From contig NC_014002.1 in assembly GCF_000025865.1 (NCBI RefSeq), positions 744,001 to 808,000 on the forward strand: DNA of 64,000 nucleotides. The letters run 5' to 3'. Below the pieces are notes generated by a model. That model saw nothing but the letters and a program-made list of their open reading frames with translations. It searched no databases and was not told the origin of the DNA. Of this stretch, positions 1 to 8,806 are shown piece after piece. Every line of letters begins with the position of its first letter. Positions within the stretch are counted from its first letter, which is position 1. Position numbers and translations under genes: made by a program. This DNA comes from Methanohalophilus mahii DSM 5219. GTDB lineage: Archaea; Halobacteriota; Methanosarcinia; Methanosarcinales; Methanosarcinaceae.

Positions 1-795
1 AATACTGGCAAGACAACGTTTGTTTGCAGACTGGCTGAAAAACTTGCTTTGAAGGGCAAAGTTGGCACTGTAAAGATCATGCATGATCATCGTTTTGATT
101 CCCCCGAAAAAGATACGGGTAAACATTTCGATTCTGGCGCCGAAAATGTGACTGCAGTCTCAGATGAAGGTGTGATTTCTATTCAACGTGGAGGAGGCCT
201 TGATGAAGCCCTTGAAGTCCTTGCGGACAGGGGGATGGATTACGCTATCGTGGAAGGTGCGACAAACAGCGATTTGCCCAAAATAATGCTGGGGGAGATG
301 GAAGATGAAGTAGGGAATGTTGTACTCACGCTTGCTCCCTGTTCGGACTGGGGCATGGAAGAAGTTGCAGGAGTTGTACAGCAAACATCCGAAATCGTAA
401 CCCTGAACAGTATGATTAACAAAATACGTCACATGTCTGAATTTCCTCTGACTGGAAGTATCGGTACCTTTACCGGGGTGGTCAGAGGACAGACAGATGA
501 TATCAGCACAAAAATGCTCGAATTTGAGAAATATGAGACAGTTGCTGATGAGCGTATAGAAAAGATATGTAATGACCTCAAACAAAGAGAAGGAATTATC
601 GAAGTATTGATCCATCACAAAAGTGGCCGGCTCATGAGGGGAGAGGATATTGTGTACATTGTTGTAGCATCGGCCCACCGGCAGGAGTTATTCAAAGCCC
701 TCAGTGATGCGATTGAAAGAGTAAAGTCAGAGGTGCCCATCTGGAAAAAAGAAGTCACCATGGAAGGTGATTTCTGGGTACATGATCACGCGTGA
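1..795 (+). CDS. MobB-MoaE fusion (molybdopterin synthase large subunit), 5' end cut by window
   Basis: The reading frame is open from base 1 and begins inside a P-loop (NTGKTT), so the true start lies upstream. The first part matches the MobB GTP-binding domain of molybdenum cofactor biosynthesis. The second, from about residue 135 of the visible frame, is MoaE, which with sulfur-carrying MoaD converts cyclic pyranopterin phosphate to molybdopterin. The MoaE hallmarks are FTGVVRG, the HHKSG segment, SAHR and the lysine-rich VKSEVPIWKKE tail that holds the catalytic lysines. A MobB-MoaE fusion is known in methanogens, where the cofactor serves tungsten or molybdenum formylmethanofuran dehydrogenase. 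The partner moaD is not visible. The call is firm for MoaE and good for MobB, of which only part is seen. Confidence 0.9.
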   Translation, partial: NTGKTTFVCRLAEKLALKGKVGTVKIMHDHRFDSPEKDTGKHFDSGAENVTAVSDEGVISIQRGGGLDEALEVLADRGMDYAIVEGATNSDLPKIMLGEMEDEVGNVVLTLAPCSDWGMEEVAGVVQQTSEIVTLNSMINKIRHMSEFPLTGSIGTFTGVVRGQTDDISTKMLEFEKYETVADERIEKICNDLKQREGIIEVLIHHKSGRLMRGEDIVYIVVASAHRQELFKALSDAIERVKSEVPIWKKEVTMEGDFWVHDHA

Positions 796-815
796 ACCAG
801 CCGAATTTAATTTTT

Positions 816-2051
816 TTATTTTGCAATCGGGAGGGTACTCTGGCCGTGAGGCATGAAATGGATTTTCACGGTCGGATTTTTTGCAATGATTGAATCGATT
901 GCCTGCTGGATGTCTGCTACAGGCTTGAAATACACATCCTGTATATCTTTTTCAGGCATTTCTGAATACATGAGCAAATCATGTTTCATTGCAAGCTGTG
1001 CGATAAATGCCGCTTTATGAGCCCCAAACTCAAAATCTGAGTTGAATTTTTCAATTGTTTCTACAGGACAACTGCATTGTCGGCTCCAGCGCTCAAATAT
1101 TTCATGACCAAACCCTTCCCCACAGGGGGCTGCAAGCAAGATGGTGCCTCCGTCAATAACTGCATTTTTTGCATTGTCCAGCGGTTTGTAGGCCTGATAG
1201 AGGTTCATCCCTTTTGAGACATCGGTTGCTGTAATGACAACATCTGCAGGTTCCACTTCCACCTTGTACATTTTATCCACACATTCAACTCCCTTTCTAT
1301 GGGCAGCTATAATATCACCGGCTACAGCCCGGACGATTTCCTTTTTGCTGTTGAGGACCACATTGAGTAAAAAGTCCGGGCCGAATATTTGAGTCGCTTC
1401 CTCCATATCCTGTCTTACAGGACTGTCGATATTGCCGGTAGTCGCCTCTTCAAGAGTCATCATTTTATGGTTTGTAATAACAGAATTATTGGAACTCACT
1501 CCGGGAAGGATTGCTTTTGCCCCTCCGCTATAACCTGCATAATAGTGGAATTCAATATTACCGGTACACACTATTATATCGGATTCATAAACTTCTTTGA
1601 ATACTTCTACCGGAGTTCCCCTGGAAGTTGTTCCCACCTTTGCACAATTCTCTTTATCGTGTTCAACAAACCTGACTTTTCCATAAAGAGGACCCAGTAT
1701 TTTTTTAATCTCCTCTTCAGTCTGCTGGCGATGAAGTCCCAGGGCACAGACCACCGTTACATTTTCTTCGGTACATCCTCCGGATTTTAATTCTTCAAGA
1801 AGTATTGGGAGCATTGTTGAAGAAGGGGATGGACGGGTTATATCACTGACTATGATGGCTACACTGGATTCTGGTGTTACGATTTCTGAAAGTCGTTTGC
1901 TGTTTACCGGATTTGCAAGAGCATTTTTTACAAGCTCATCGGGGGGAGATTGTACTTCTATTTCAGAGGGCATCAGGATATCACCCATATTGGAATCCGG
2001 AATATTGACATCAATACTTTCGTTACCATAGGGTACAGTGATTACGGTCAT
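816..2051 (-). CDS. larA: LarA-family nickel-dependent lactate (2-hydroxyacid) racemase homologue
   Basis: About 411 residues, close to the roughly 424 of LarA. LarA interconverts 2-hydroxyacid enantiomers with a nickel-pincer nucleotide. Numbered from an upstream in-frame ATG at 2066, the motifs are SDITRP (74-79), GLHR (110-113), EFHYYAGYSGGAK (172-184) and H200. These correspond to the H108, H174, K184 and H200 cofactor and catalytic positions of Lactiplantibacillus LarA. I prefer the ATG at 2051 because GAGG lies 9 bases before it, whereas the ATG at 2066 has no such site. The gene converges on moaE with a T-rich 20-base gap. No larB, larC or larE maturation gene is near, so cofactor supply must come from elsewhere. 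The real substrate may be another 2-hydroxyacid. Confidence 0.85.
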   Translation of the reverse strand: MTVITVPYGNESIDVNIPDSNMGDILMPSEIEVQSPPDELVKNALANPVNSKRLSEIVTPESSVAIIVSDITRPSPSSTMLPILLEELKSGGCTEENVTVVCALGLHRQQTEEEIKKILGPLYGKVRFVEHDKENCAKVGTTSRGTPVEVFKEVYESDIIVCTGNIEFHYYAGYSGGAKAILPGVSSNNSVITNHKMMTLEEATTGNIDSPVRQDMEEATQIFGPDFLLNVVLNSKKEIVRAVAGDIIAAHRKGVECVDKMYKVEVEPADVVITATDVSKGMNLYQAYKPLDNAKNAVIDGGTILLAAPCGEGFGHEIFERWSRQCSCPVETIEKFNSDFEFGAHKAAFIAQLAMKHDLLMYSEMPEKDIQDVYFKPVADIQQAIDSIIAKNPTVKIHFMPHGQSTLPIAK

Positions 2052-2171
2052 TTTGTCGGTCCTCATTTATTTGCAATGAAGACAAAAGTCGCATATGACG
2101 GTAAAATGGAGGGGATGGATATTACTCAGAATAGACCGACTTTTGTCAGGTTGAGGGTTTGAATCGATAAG

Positions 2172-2180
2172 ATATAAATT
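2172..2180 (+). promoter_or_regulatory. TATA box of the DUF2117 gene
   Basis: An A/T-rich archaeal TATA element (ATATAAATT) lies about 44 bases before the ATG at 2220, which predicts a start of transcription near 2200 and a short leader. Confidence 0.5.
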
Positions 2181-2219
2181 TATCTTCACCTATGAGACAT
2201 TAAGTACAAGGATGACAGG

Positions 2220-3347
2220 ATGAAATATGGAATTATAATACACGGCCCGGAAATAATAGACAGTGGCTGGGCCGGGAAAATAATACAACTTCTTTCAGCA
2301 AGAGCAGACGTGTATGCCGTAGCCGCCGGGACTATGTGTAAACTGGCCGTGCTGGATTCCTTTCTTGAAGATTTAATCGACATCTGGAGTTTGAGCAAAC
2401 CCAGTGAGGCGATTACTGAAATTGCAAATGAGTGTGACTGTGTATTCCTGCTAAATCATGGTAAAACCATTGAAAGCGGGACTGTTTTTGGAAATATTGT
2501 AGCTGATAGAGTGGATGTTGAAGTCCCCCTTGTACAGGTTGAAAGACCCGGGAATTCGGACGGGAAAGTTATTCACAGGGGAAAAGATGTAAATCCCGAT
2601 GTATACTGGCTATGCAGGAAATTGGGTATGCCATTGGTGTACCCTGAACCTGCAAAACAGCCATCTATCAGAAAAAACGGTCACAGAACGATACGCAATA
2701 TTTCAGGGATCCTGCCCGAAGAATCCATTATGGTCAACGGGCTTGTAATCGGTTACGCCAATGCTGGGGATGTGGAATTAATATTTGAGGATGGGATTAT
2801 TACTGCCATCAAAGGCGGGCAATTGAAAAAACATGGTGTGGAAAAACTTGCTTCATATATCGGTAAGATTGACCCTGAAACAGCATGGATAAAAAGTGGA
2901 AATTTACGCCGCACTCCTGTTCTGGAATCAATGAACCGGAAAAGAATTGATGTTCATAAGCGTAAGTCCTGTCGGGCTGTACTAATTAATCATGAAGCTG
3001 AAAGGACATTCGAACTGGCAAGAAAAGCGGATCTGGTAATTTCAGTTGGAGATGACACCACGGCTATTGCAGGAAGCATCCTGAAACGTCTGGAAATACC
3101 CTTGATAGGAATTACTGATGGTGACAGGGATAACGTGCTTGCTGAAAATGAATATTGCGAAGGTTCTATGATAATACAGGTTAAAAGCGGTTTTGATGAT
3201 ATAGTGGGAGAGAAAATAAAGGATTTGTTTTTTTCTACATCCCACCCTGAATTTCCCTCAAAATCATTTCTGGAAGAACAAATTCTTGAGCTGGCAAAAT
3301 CTCAAATAAGGCATGTTATTTTCCATCCACTGAAATATAATTATTGA
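2220..3347 (+). CDS. DUF2117 family protein of methanogens
   Basis: 375 residues, soluble, without signal peptide or membrane segment. It resembles DUF2117, a family of unknown function found mainly in methanogens. The N-terminal 130 residues read like an alpha/beta domain (IIIHGPEIIDSGWAGKII, later NHGKTIESGTVFGN). A later part contains SVGDDTTAIAGSILKRL followed by IGITDGDRDNVLAE, which looks like a nucleotide- or phosphate-binding loop with acidic residues. Its own TATA box and the gap on both sides suggest a monocistronic gene. I cannot assign a reaction, and the family name itself rests on overall resemblance. Confidence 0.7.
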   Translation: MKYGIIIHGPEIIDSGWAGKIIQLLSARADVYAVAAGTMCKLAVLDSFLEDLIDIWSLSKPSEAITEIANECDCVFLLNHGKTIESGTVFGNIVADRVDVEVPLVQVERPGNSDGKVIHRGKDVNPDVYWLCRKLGMPLVYPEPAKQPSIRKNGHRTIRNISGILPEESIMVNGLVIGYANAGDVELIFEDGIITAIKGGQLKKHGVEKLASYIGKIDPETAWIKSGNLRRTPVLESMNRKRIDVHKRKSCRAVLINHEAERTFELARKADLVISVGDDTTAIAGSILKRLEIPLIGITDGDRDNVLAENEYCEGSMIIQVKSGFDDIVGEKIKDLFFSTSHPEFPSKSFLEEQILELAKSQIRHVIFHPLKYNY

Positions 3348-3485
3348 TCCCCATCCTTCTGCACATTTCCAGATCGTTACATACACTTATTACTGAAGAT
3401 CTTTTATTTTTATTAGGGAGTTTTGGAATTGCCGGTTTGAAATGACGTAAGTCCGGTGTATAAAATGTCCGTTACAGGTGATACA

Positions 3486-4886
3486 ATGGTGAGGGTTGAA
3501 AAAGACACACTGGGGGAGGTGGAGGTTCCAGATGATGCTTATTATGGTCCCCAGACCGCCCGGGCTGTGAATAATTTCAGGGTTAGTGGCCGGAAACTGC
3601 CTCCTGCTTTTATCAGGGCACAGGCCGCCATCAAAATGGCATCTGCAAAAGCCAATATGAAAGCCGGAAAACTTAGCCGTAAGTCGGGTGAGGCAATCTA
3701 CAAAGCCGCCCGGGAGGTGCGGGATGGAAAATTTGATGACCATTTTGTGCTGGATGCTTTCCAATCAGGTGCCGGTACGTCCCAGAATATGAATGCCAAC
3801 GAGGTTATCGCCAACCGGGCTCTTGAGATATTGGGTTATCATAAAGGTTGTTACGATGTTATCCATCCCAATGATCATGTTAATATGTCCCAGTCCTCCA
3901 ATGACACAACCCATACGGCAATCCATATCGCTGCCACGGAAACAATAACAAATGAACTTTTGCCTGTGCTTAACAATCTGCAGGATGAACTTGATGCAAA
4001 AGCCACGGAGTATATCAGGGTGGTAAAACCCGGCAGGACCCACCTCCAGGATGCCGTGCCTGTGACCCTGGGGCAGGAATTCAGTGGTTATTCAAGGATG
4101 TTGGAGCTGGGGATACTACAACTGGGACGTGTATTGGAGGATTTGAAGGCGCTCAATATGGGAGGTACGGCTACAGGTACTGGTCTCAACAAACCAAACG
4201 GTTTCAGTGAGGTTGCGATTCAGGAAATGAATCATATAACAGGCATTGATTTCAGATTAACAGAAAATCCCTTTGAAGCCACACAGGGAGCCGATACTAT
4301 TTTATCCACATCGTCGGCTTTAAAGGGCATCTCTGTGAGCCTGATAAAGATTGCAAATGATCTAAGGTTGTTATCCAGTGGTCCACGCACAGGTTTCGGG
4401 GAACTCTTATTACCGGCAGTACAGCCGGGTTCATCCATCATGCCCGGTAAGGTCAATCCGGTGATGGCTGAGATGTTGAACATGGTATGTTTCCAGGTGG
4501 TCGGCAATGATACTACTATAATGATGGCAGCTCAGGGGGGACAATGTGAATTGAACGTCTTTACTCCCGTCCTTGCCCATAATATTCTTAATTCGATAAC
4601 AATTCTGGCAGGAGGTGTCGACTCTTTCAATGAACGTTGTCTCAAAGGAATAACTGTCAATGTGGATCACTGCTTTAAACTGGCAGAATCAAGTTTGGCA
4701 CTGGGCACCTCACTGGCACCCAGAATAGGTTATGAAAAGGCTGCGGAAATCATCTATGAAGCTCACAGGACAAACAGTACCATACGTGAAGTGGTAGAAA
4801 GAAAAGATTTCGGCTTTTCAAAAGATGAAATAGAGGAATTATTGAATCCACTTAATATGACGGGGGAAGGACATGATAGAACATGA
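3486..4886 (+). CDS. fumC: Class II fumarase / aspartase family lyase, probably fumarate hydratase
   Basis: 466 residues from the ATG at 3486, chosen because AGGTGA stands a few bases upstream; the in-frame ATGs at 3456 and 3465 lack a ribosome-binding site. Family motifs are SGAGTSQNMNANEV (94-107), SQSSND (135-140), GRTHLQDAVP (183-192, catalytic His186) and the signature GSSIMPGKVN (315-324). The PGKVNP form and the APRIGYEKAAEI tail favour fumarase, while NDLRLLSSGPR and the following NDTT stretch also resemble aspartase. It overlaps the fumarate reductase flavoprotein gene by 14 bases, which supports reversible hydration of fumarate to malate in a partial TCA branch. Aspartate ammonia-lyase activity is not excluded by sequence. 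Confidence 0.8.
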   Translation: MVRVEKDTLGEVEVPDDAYYGPQTARAVNNFRVSGRKLPPAFIRAQAAIKMASAKANMKAGKLSRKSGEAIYKAAREVRDGKFDDHFVLDAFQSGAGTSQNMNANEVIANRALEILGYHKGCYDVIHPNDHVNMSQSSNDTTHTAIHIAATETITNELLPVLNNLQDELDAKATEYIRVVKPGRTHLQDAVPVTLGQEFSGYSRMLELGILQLGRVLEDLKALNMGGTATGTGLNKPNGFSEVAIQEMNHITGIDFRLTENPFEATQGADTILSTSSALKGISVSLIKIANDLRLLSSGPRTGFGELLLPAVQPGSSIMPGKVNPVMAEMLNMVCFQVVGNDTTIMMAAQGGQCELNVFTPVLAHNILNSITILAGGVDSFNERCLKGITVNVDHCFKLAESSLALGTSLAPRIGYEKAAEIIYEAHRTNSTIREVVERKDFGFSKDEIEELLNPLNMTGEGHDRT

Positions 4887-6549
4887 TATTATAGTGATAG
4901 GGGGAGGTTTATCCGGTCTCAGGGCGGCGCTTGAGGCTAAAAGAAATGGAGCTGACGTGGCCGTTATCTCCAAGGTTCCACCTATTCGCAGTCATTCCGT
5001 AGCTGCACAGGGAGGGATAAATGCATCCATAGGTCCTGATGACAGCTGGGACAGTCATGCCTATGATACTGTAAAGGGTAGTGATTACCTTGCGGATCAG
5101 GACACAGTGGAAATCCTGTGCAAGGAAGCTCCTGAAATAGTTTATGAAATGGAGAATTGGGGGACACTGTTTTCCCGTACTGAAGACGGAAAAATAGCCC
5201 AGCGGCCATTCGGAGGCGCCGGTTTTCCCAGGACATGTTATGCAGGGGACAGGACGGGTCACAACTTGTTGCATACCATGTACGAACAGGTATTAAGGGC
5301 CGGGGTCAGGATCTACAATGAATGGATGGTAACCCGACTGGCCACAGATAGCAATAGGTGTACCGGCTTTGTGGCACTCAATTTGCTTAATTCTGAGCTG
5401 GAATCTTTCAGGGCCAAGTCAATTGTAATTGCAACAGGCGGTTACGGACGTATATACCAGCGTTCCACGAACTCCATAATCAATACAGGCTTTGGCATCA
5501 GCCTGGCTTATCGCGCCGGAGTTCCTATTCAGGACATGGAATTTGTACAATTTCATCCAACTACCTTGTGGGGAACCAATATCCTGATCACTGAAGGTGT
5601 AAGGGGAGAAGGTGGTTACCTCTACAACAAAGATCATGAAAGATTCATGGATAAATATGCACCTGAATCCATGGAGTTGGCTCCCAGAGATATCGTTGCA
5701 CGTTCCATCCAGACCGAGATCGATGAAGGATGGGGCTTTTCCGGAGGATATGTACAGCTTGATATAACCCATCTGGGTAAGGAACTGATCAATGAGCGAC
5801 TGAGTGGTATTCGTCAGATATGTATCGATTTTGCCGGAGTTGATCCCATCAAGGAACCTATACCCGTACAGCCGGGACATCATTATTCCATGGGGGGTAT
5901 CTCTTCGGGCAAAGATGGATTGACGCCGCTGGATGGACTGTACGCAATTGGGGAATGTGCCTGTATCAGTGTGCATGGGGCAAACCGGCTGGGAGGCAAT
6001 TCATTACTTGATACAATTGTATTTGGAAAAAGGGCAGGTGAACATGCAGCTAATGCTGTGAAAAGCATTGCTATGCCTTCTGAAGATAGCCTCAATGAAA
6101 GTCTTACTGAAGAAAGGTCCAATATTGATTCTATGATGGGTGACGGCGGGGAAAGCTTTGCCGATGTAAAGGATGAATTAAGACAGACCATGCAGAGGTA
6201 TGTGGGTGTTTATCGTAACCGTGGAGACCTTGAAACCGGGCTTGCAAATGTGAAAGCCCTGGAAAAGAGGGGTGAAAATATCCATGTGAAAAGCAGGGTC
6301 AATGCATTCAATATGGAATTGATGAATGTACTGGAAGTTAAAGGAATGCTGGATATTGCCCGGGTTATCACTGAAGGTGCACTGGTGCGAGAGGAAAGCC
6401 GCGGCGCACATTACAGGACCGACTTTTTGGAAAGGGATGATGAGAAATGGCTCAAACACACTCTTGCTTATCTGAAGGATGGCAATCCTAAACTGGAATA
6501 CAAAGATGTGACGATAACGCAGTTTCAGCCAAAGAGGAGGGAATACTGA
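4873..6549 (+). CDS. tfrA: Fumarate reductase / succinate dehydrogenase flavoprotein subunit (TfrA-like)
   Basis: 558 residues. It carries a Rossmann FAD site (VIGGGLSG, 8-15), the SHSVAAQGGIN segment with His41 at the position that links FAD covalently in many relatives, FVQFHPTTLWG, the LITEGVRGEGG active-site loop, HHYSMGGISSG and GANRLGGNSLLD. In methanogens the related TfrAB uses coenzyme M and coenzyme B thiols to reduce fumarate in the cytoplasm, giving succinate and the heterodisulfide. The gene starts inside the end of the fumarase gene and its stop overlaps the next start by one base, so all three are translationally coupled. There is no signal peptide and no membrane-anchor gene nearby. 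Electron donor identity (thiols, menaquinone-like carrier or ferredoxin) is inference. Confidence 0.88.
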   Translation: MIEHDIIVIGGGLSGLRAALEAKRNGADVAVISKVPPIRSHSVAAQGGINASIGPDDSWDSHAYDTVKGSDYLADQDTVEILCKEAPEIVYEMENWGTLFSRTEDGKIAQRPFGGAGFPRTCYAGDRTGHNLLHTMYEQVLRAGVRIYNEWMVTRLATDSNRCTGFVALNLLNSELESFRAKSIVIATGGYGRIYQRSTNSIINTGFGISLAYRAGVPIQDMEFVQFHPTTLWGTNILITEGVRGEGGYLYNKDHERFMDKYAPESMELAPRDIVARSIQTEIDEGWGFSGGYVQLDITHLGKELINERLSGIRQICIDFAGVDPIKEPIPVQPGHHYSMGGISSGKDGLTPLDGLYAIGECACISVHGANRLGGNSLLDTIVFGKRAGEHAANAVKSIAMPSEDSLNESLTEERSNIDSMMGDGGESFADVKDELRQTMQRYVGVYRNRGDLETGLANVKALEKRGENIHVKSRVNAFNMELMNVLEVKGMLDIARVITEGALVREESRGAHYRTDFLERDDEKWLKHTLAYLKDGNPKLEYKDVTITQFQPKRREY

Positions 6550-7316
6550 TGGTTTACCTGAAAATTAAGCGCCAGGATGAAAGCAGGGAGTGGTATGATA
6601 CTTTCGATATTGAGCAAACTCCCGGTATGACTGTACTGGAAGCTCTCTTTTATGTTCAGGAACACATGGACGGCAGTCTTTGCTTCAGGTACGCCTGCAG
6701 AGGTGCTGTATGTGGAAGTTGTGGCATGCTTATCAACAGGGTTCCCCGGCTTGCCTGCAGGACACAGGTAGGTATCGCTAAAAAAGAAAATACCAGAGAA
6801 GGTTCAGGCGACATATTTGTAGCAGGCCAGAAATCAGAATCAGGAGAAGAAAATGAAGAAATCCTGATAGAACCCTTGCCCAACCTGAAGGTAATTCGTG
6901 ACCTCATTGTGGACATGGATTCCTTCTATAATCTGGTGGATTCTATCAAACCCTGGATAAGCTCTCCTGAAGAACATCCTGAAGGGGGTAACCTGATGGA
7001 TCCGGATATGCGGGGAAAGATTGAGAAGTATACCAACTGCATCCTGTGTGCCTGCTGTCACGGTTCATGTCCGGTGGCTGCAAGGGATGATACATACCTC
7101 AGCCCGGCAACTCTTGCCAAAGCCTGGCGTATGCATCTTGATCCCAGGGAAGATGATGCCAGTCGCCAGGAAAGACTGGATTTTGTTGATTCAGAGTCCG
7201 GTGTGTGGGGTTGTGACCTGGTTTACAAATGTGTGGCAGTCTGTCCGAAAAAAGTTCCGCCTACACTGGGCATTAAGGCACTGAGAGAGCAAATCGAAAA
7301 GAAAAAGGAAAATTAA
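6549..7316 (+). CDS. tfrB: Fumarate reductase iron-sulfur subunit, short form without HdrB domain
   Basis: 255 residues, the usual size of SdhB/FrdB. A plant-type [2Fe-2S] site is formed by C50, C55, C58 and C70. A bacterial-ferredoxin-type region follows with the CILCACCHGSCP cluster (C164, C167, C170, C174) and C222, C228 and C232 near the end. The well-studied TfrB of Methanothermobacter is much longer because it ends in an HdrB-like CCG domain that handles the CoM/CoB thiols. That domain is absent here and is not encoded next door. The protein pairs with the upstream flavoprotein. Without the CCG domain, thiol-dependent catalysis cannot be assumed, so the name denotes family rather than proven donor. 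Confidence 0.85.
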   Translation: MVYLKIKRQDESREWYDTFDIEQTPGMTVLEALFYVQEHMDGSLCFRYACRGAVCGSCGMLINRVPRLACRTQVGIAKKENTREGSGDIFVAGQKSESGEENEEILIEPLPNLKVIRDLIVDMDSFYNLVDSIKPWISSPEEHPEGGNLMDPDMRGKIEKYTNCILCACCHGSCPVAARDDTYLSPATLAKAWRMHLDPREDDASRQERLDFVDSESGVWGCDLVYKCVAVCPKKVPPTLGIKALREQIEKKKEN

Positions 7317-7320
7317 GAGT

Positions 7321-7347
7321 GAAGGGATAATTCAGTCCCTTCTTTTT
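7321..7347 (+). terminator. Stem-loop with T-tract after the fumarate reductase operon
   Basis: GAAGGGA (7321-7327) and TCCCTTC (7336-7342) form a perfect 7-bp stem with an 8-base loop, followed at once by five T. It begins four bases after the stop of the iron-sulfur subunit gene and overlaps the end of the convergent cytochrome gene. Confidence 0.6.
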
Positions 7348-8627
7348 GTTATCCAGAACATAAACATTAGGCCAAAGACTGCAACAATTGCTTCAAAGCC
7401 GGGTTGCTCAACCGGTTCTTCACTTTCGGTTACAGAATTGAATAATTTATCCGATTTGTCCAGGTATTCATTGGCCTTTTCCATGTTGTGAATGCCAAGA
7501 CTTCCGTCCTCTTCAACAAAATGCATGTAAAAGACTGCATTGTTGTAGTTCTCAAGGTTTTTTTCATAGGAAGCTGTACCGTTGAGATTTTCCAGAGCAA
7601 CACTGGCATTGTTCTGTACAGTTTTAACTTCTTCAATCCTTTCCGCAATCAAGCCCTGTTTTGTTTCAATGACCTCTGCAAACTCTTCATCATGGCAATC
7701 ATAACATTCACTGGATGATTCGGAACTGAATAGCAGTTCGGGTTCGTAATCGAAGGTATGCCCGGTCACAGCTGGTTGGTGTGTGGTGTCATTGTATTCT
7801 CGTGAAGCCATATGGCAATCCGAACACCCGGTCTCAGGGTGGTTGCCTGTTCTATAGATAGAATCGTTATACATCTCCCAGTTGGGATGATGAATTTCCG
7901 TTGTCATGCCGTCTGCCGTGGCACCCATACCATTATGGCAGTTCCCACAGAGCAAAGCCCCTTCTATATGGTATTCTGCAGAATGTGGTTCATGGCAGGC
8001 TACACAGGTGACACGCCATTCTTCTACGTCTTCAGGCTGTGGAACATCATTTAGGTTTAGACCATAGATACTTTCATCTTCCAGGGAGGGAATAGCTCCA
8101 TCAGTGCTCTTGCATGAAACACATGAGTTATCCCTGTTCAGAATGAAGGGTTCTGCCACATTGGTGGGTTCGGAATGACTTGCCATTGAATCCATGTCAA
8201 AGCTTTCAGTGCCATATTCATCCCATTCCTCGATGATCGGATGGTGGGAATCCTTGTGGCAGTTCCCACACATTTCAGCAGAAAGGGTCACTTCCGGGAT
8301 ATGGGCGGATGGGGTGTCCAGATGGGCATCATAACCTGCATCAGGTGGATTATGACAGACTTCACAGGTGATTGGTTCAATTGTGGCTTCCACATCATCT
8401 CTACCCCAGGCTTTTTTTATGGAGGATTCAACATGACATTCTGTACATCTTTCAATGTCAACAACCGACCCCCCTGCGGCTTTTAGAGATTCTGCATGGG
8501 CAGAAGCATTCCATATATTATATTTTTCAAGATGACAATCCTTGCACGTTTCCGGTTGCCATGCTCCGGCCATACCTGCTGCTAAGAATAATAACAAAGT
8601 TAGTGTTACAACTACTATTTTGATCAA
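7332..8627 (-). CDS. Surface multihaem c-type cytochrome: eight CXXCH and one CXXCK, PGF-CTERM-like tail
   Basis: 431 residues. A Sec signal peptide (1-22, hydrophobic TLLLFLAAGMAGA) is followed by haem motifs at 28, 61, 88, 120, 208, 227, 268 and 308 (all CXXCH) and a CVSCK motif at 169-173. CXXCK marks the lysine-ligated catalytic haem of NrfA nitrite reductase and of some octahaem tetrathionate/nitrite reductases. After the haem region comes a helical stretch (about 318-395) and then PGFEAIVAVFGLMFMFWITK, a PGF-CTERM-like sorting signal with a membrane helix and basic tail, so the protein should be anchored on the cell surface. It differs from MmcA of Methanosarcina, which has fewer haems. 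The gene converges on the fumarate reductase operon. Catalysis versus simple electron transfer cannot be decided from sequence. Confidence 0.88.
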   Translation of the reverse strand: MIKIVVVTLTLLLFLAAGMAGAWQPETCKDCHLEKYNIWNASAHAESLKAAGGSVVDIERCTECHVESSIKKAWGRDDVEATIEPITCEVCHNPPDAGYDAHLDTPSAHIPEVTLSAEMCGNCHKDSHHPIIEEWDEYGTESFDMDSMASHSEPTNVAEPFILNRDNSCVSCKSTDGAIPSLEDESIYGLNLNDVPQPEDVEEWRVTCVACHEPHSAEYHIEGALLCGNCHNGMGATADGMTTEIHHPNWEMYNDSIYRTGNHPETGCSDCHMASREYNDTTHQPAVTGHTFDYEPELLFSSESSSECYDCHDEEFAEVIETKQGLIAERIEEVKTVQNNASVALENLNGTASYEKNLENYNNAVFYMHFVEEDGSLGIHNMEKANEYLDKSDKLFNSVTESEEPVEQPGFEAIVAVFGLMFMFWITKRRD

Positions 8628-8782
8628 CTAATACCCCCACGTTAATCTTTAGTGTAAATATGGCTATGATTGTATTTAATGCAATTGGATGCAGAAAAGT
8701 TCTTTATCGTGATTCTTAATGTTAGGAAAGAAAATTTGACTATTTTATTGATAGTTCCGATTATCAACTATTAAGTGTATAA

Positions 8783-8790
8783 AAATATAA
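8783..8790. repeat. Target-site duplication, left copy (AAATATAA)
   Basis: Eight bases directly outside the left inverted repeat are repeated exactly at 9532-9539, outside the right one. This is the duplication size expected for IS1-family insertion. Confidence 0.85.
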
Positions 8791-8806
8791 GGCATTGTTA
8801 ATTAAA
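8791..8806. repeat. Left terminal inverted repeat of the IS1-family element
   Basis: GGCATTGTTAATTAAA, the reverse complement of the right end except at one position. Confidence 0.88.

Noticed and set aside
160-678. Long minus-strand reading frame opposite the MobB-MoaE gene
   Set aside because: Its product has no recognisable domain and lies wholly antisense to a conserved, motif-bearing gene.
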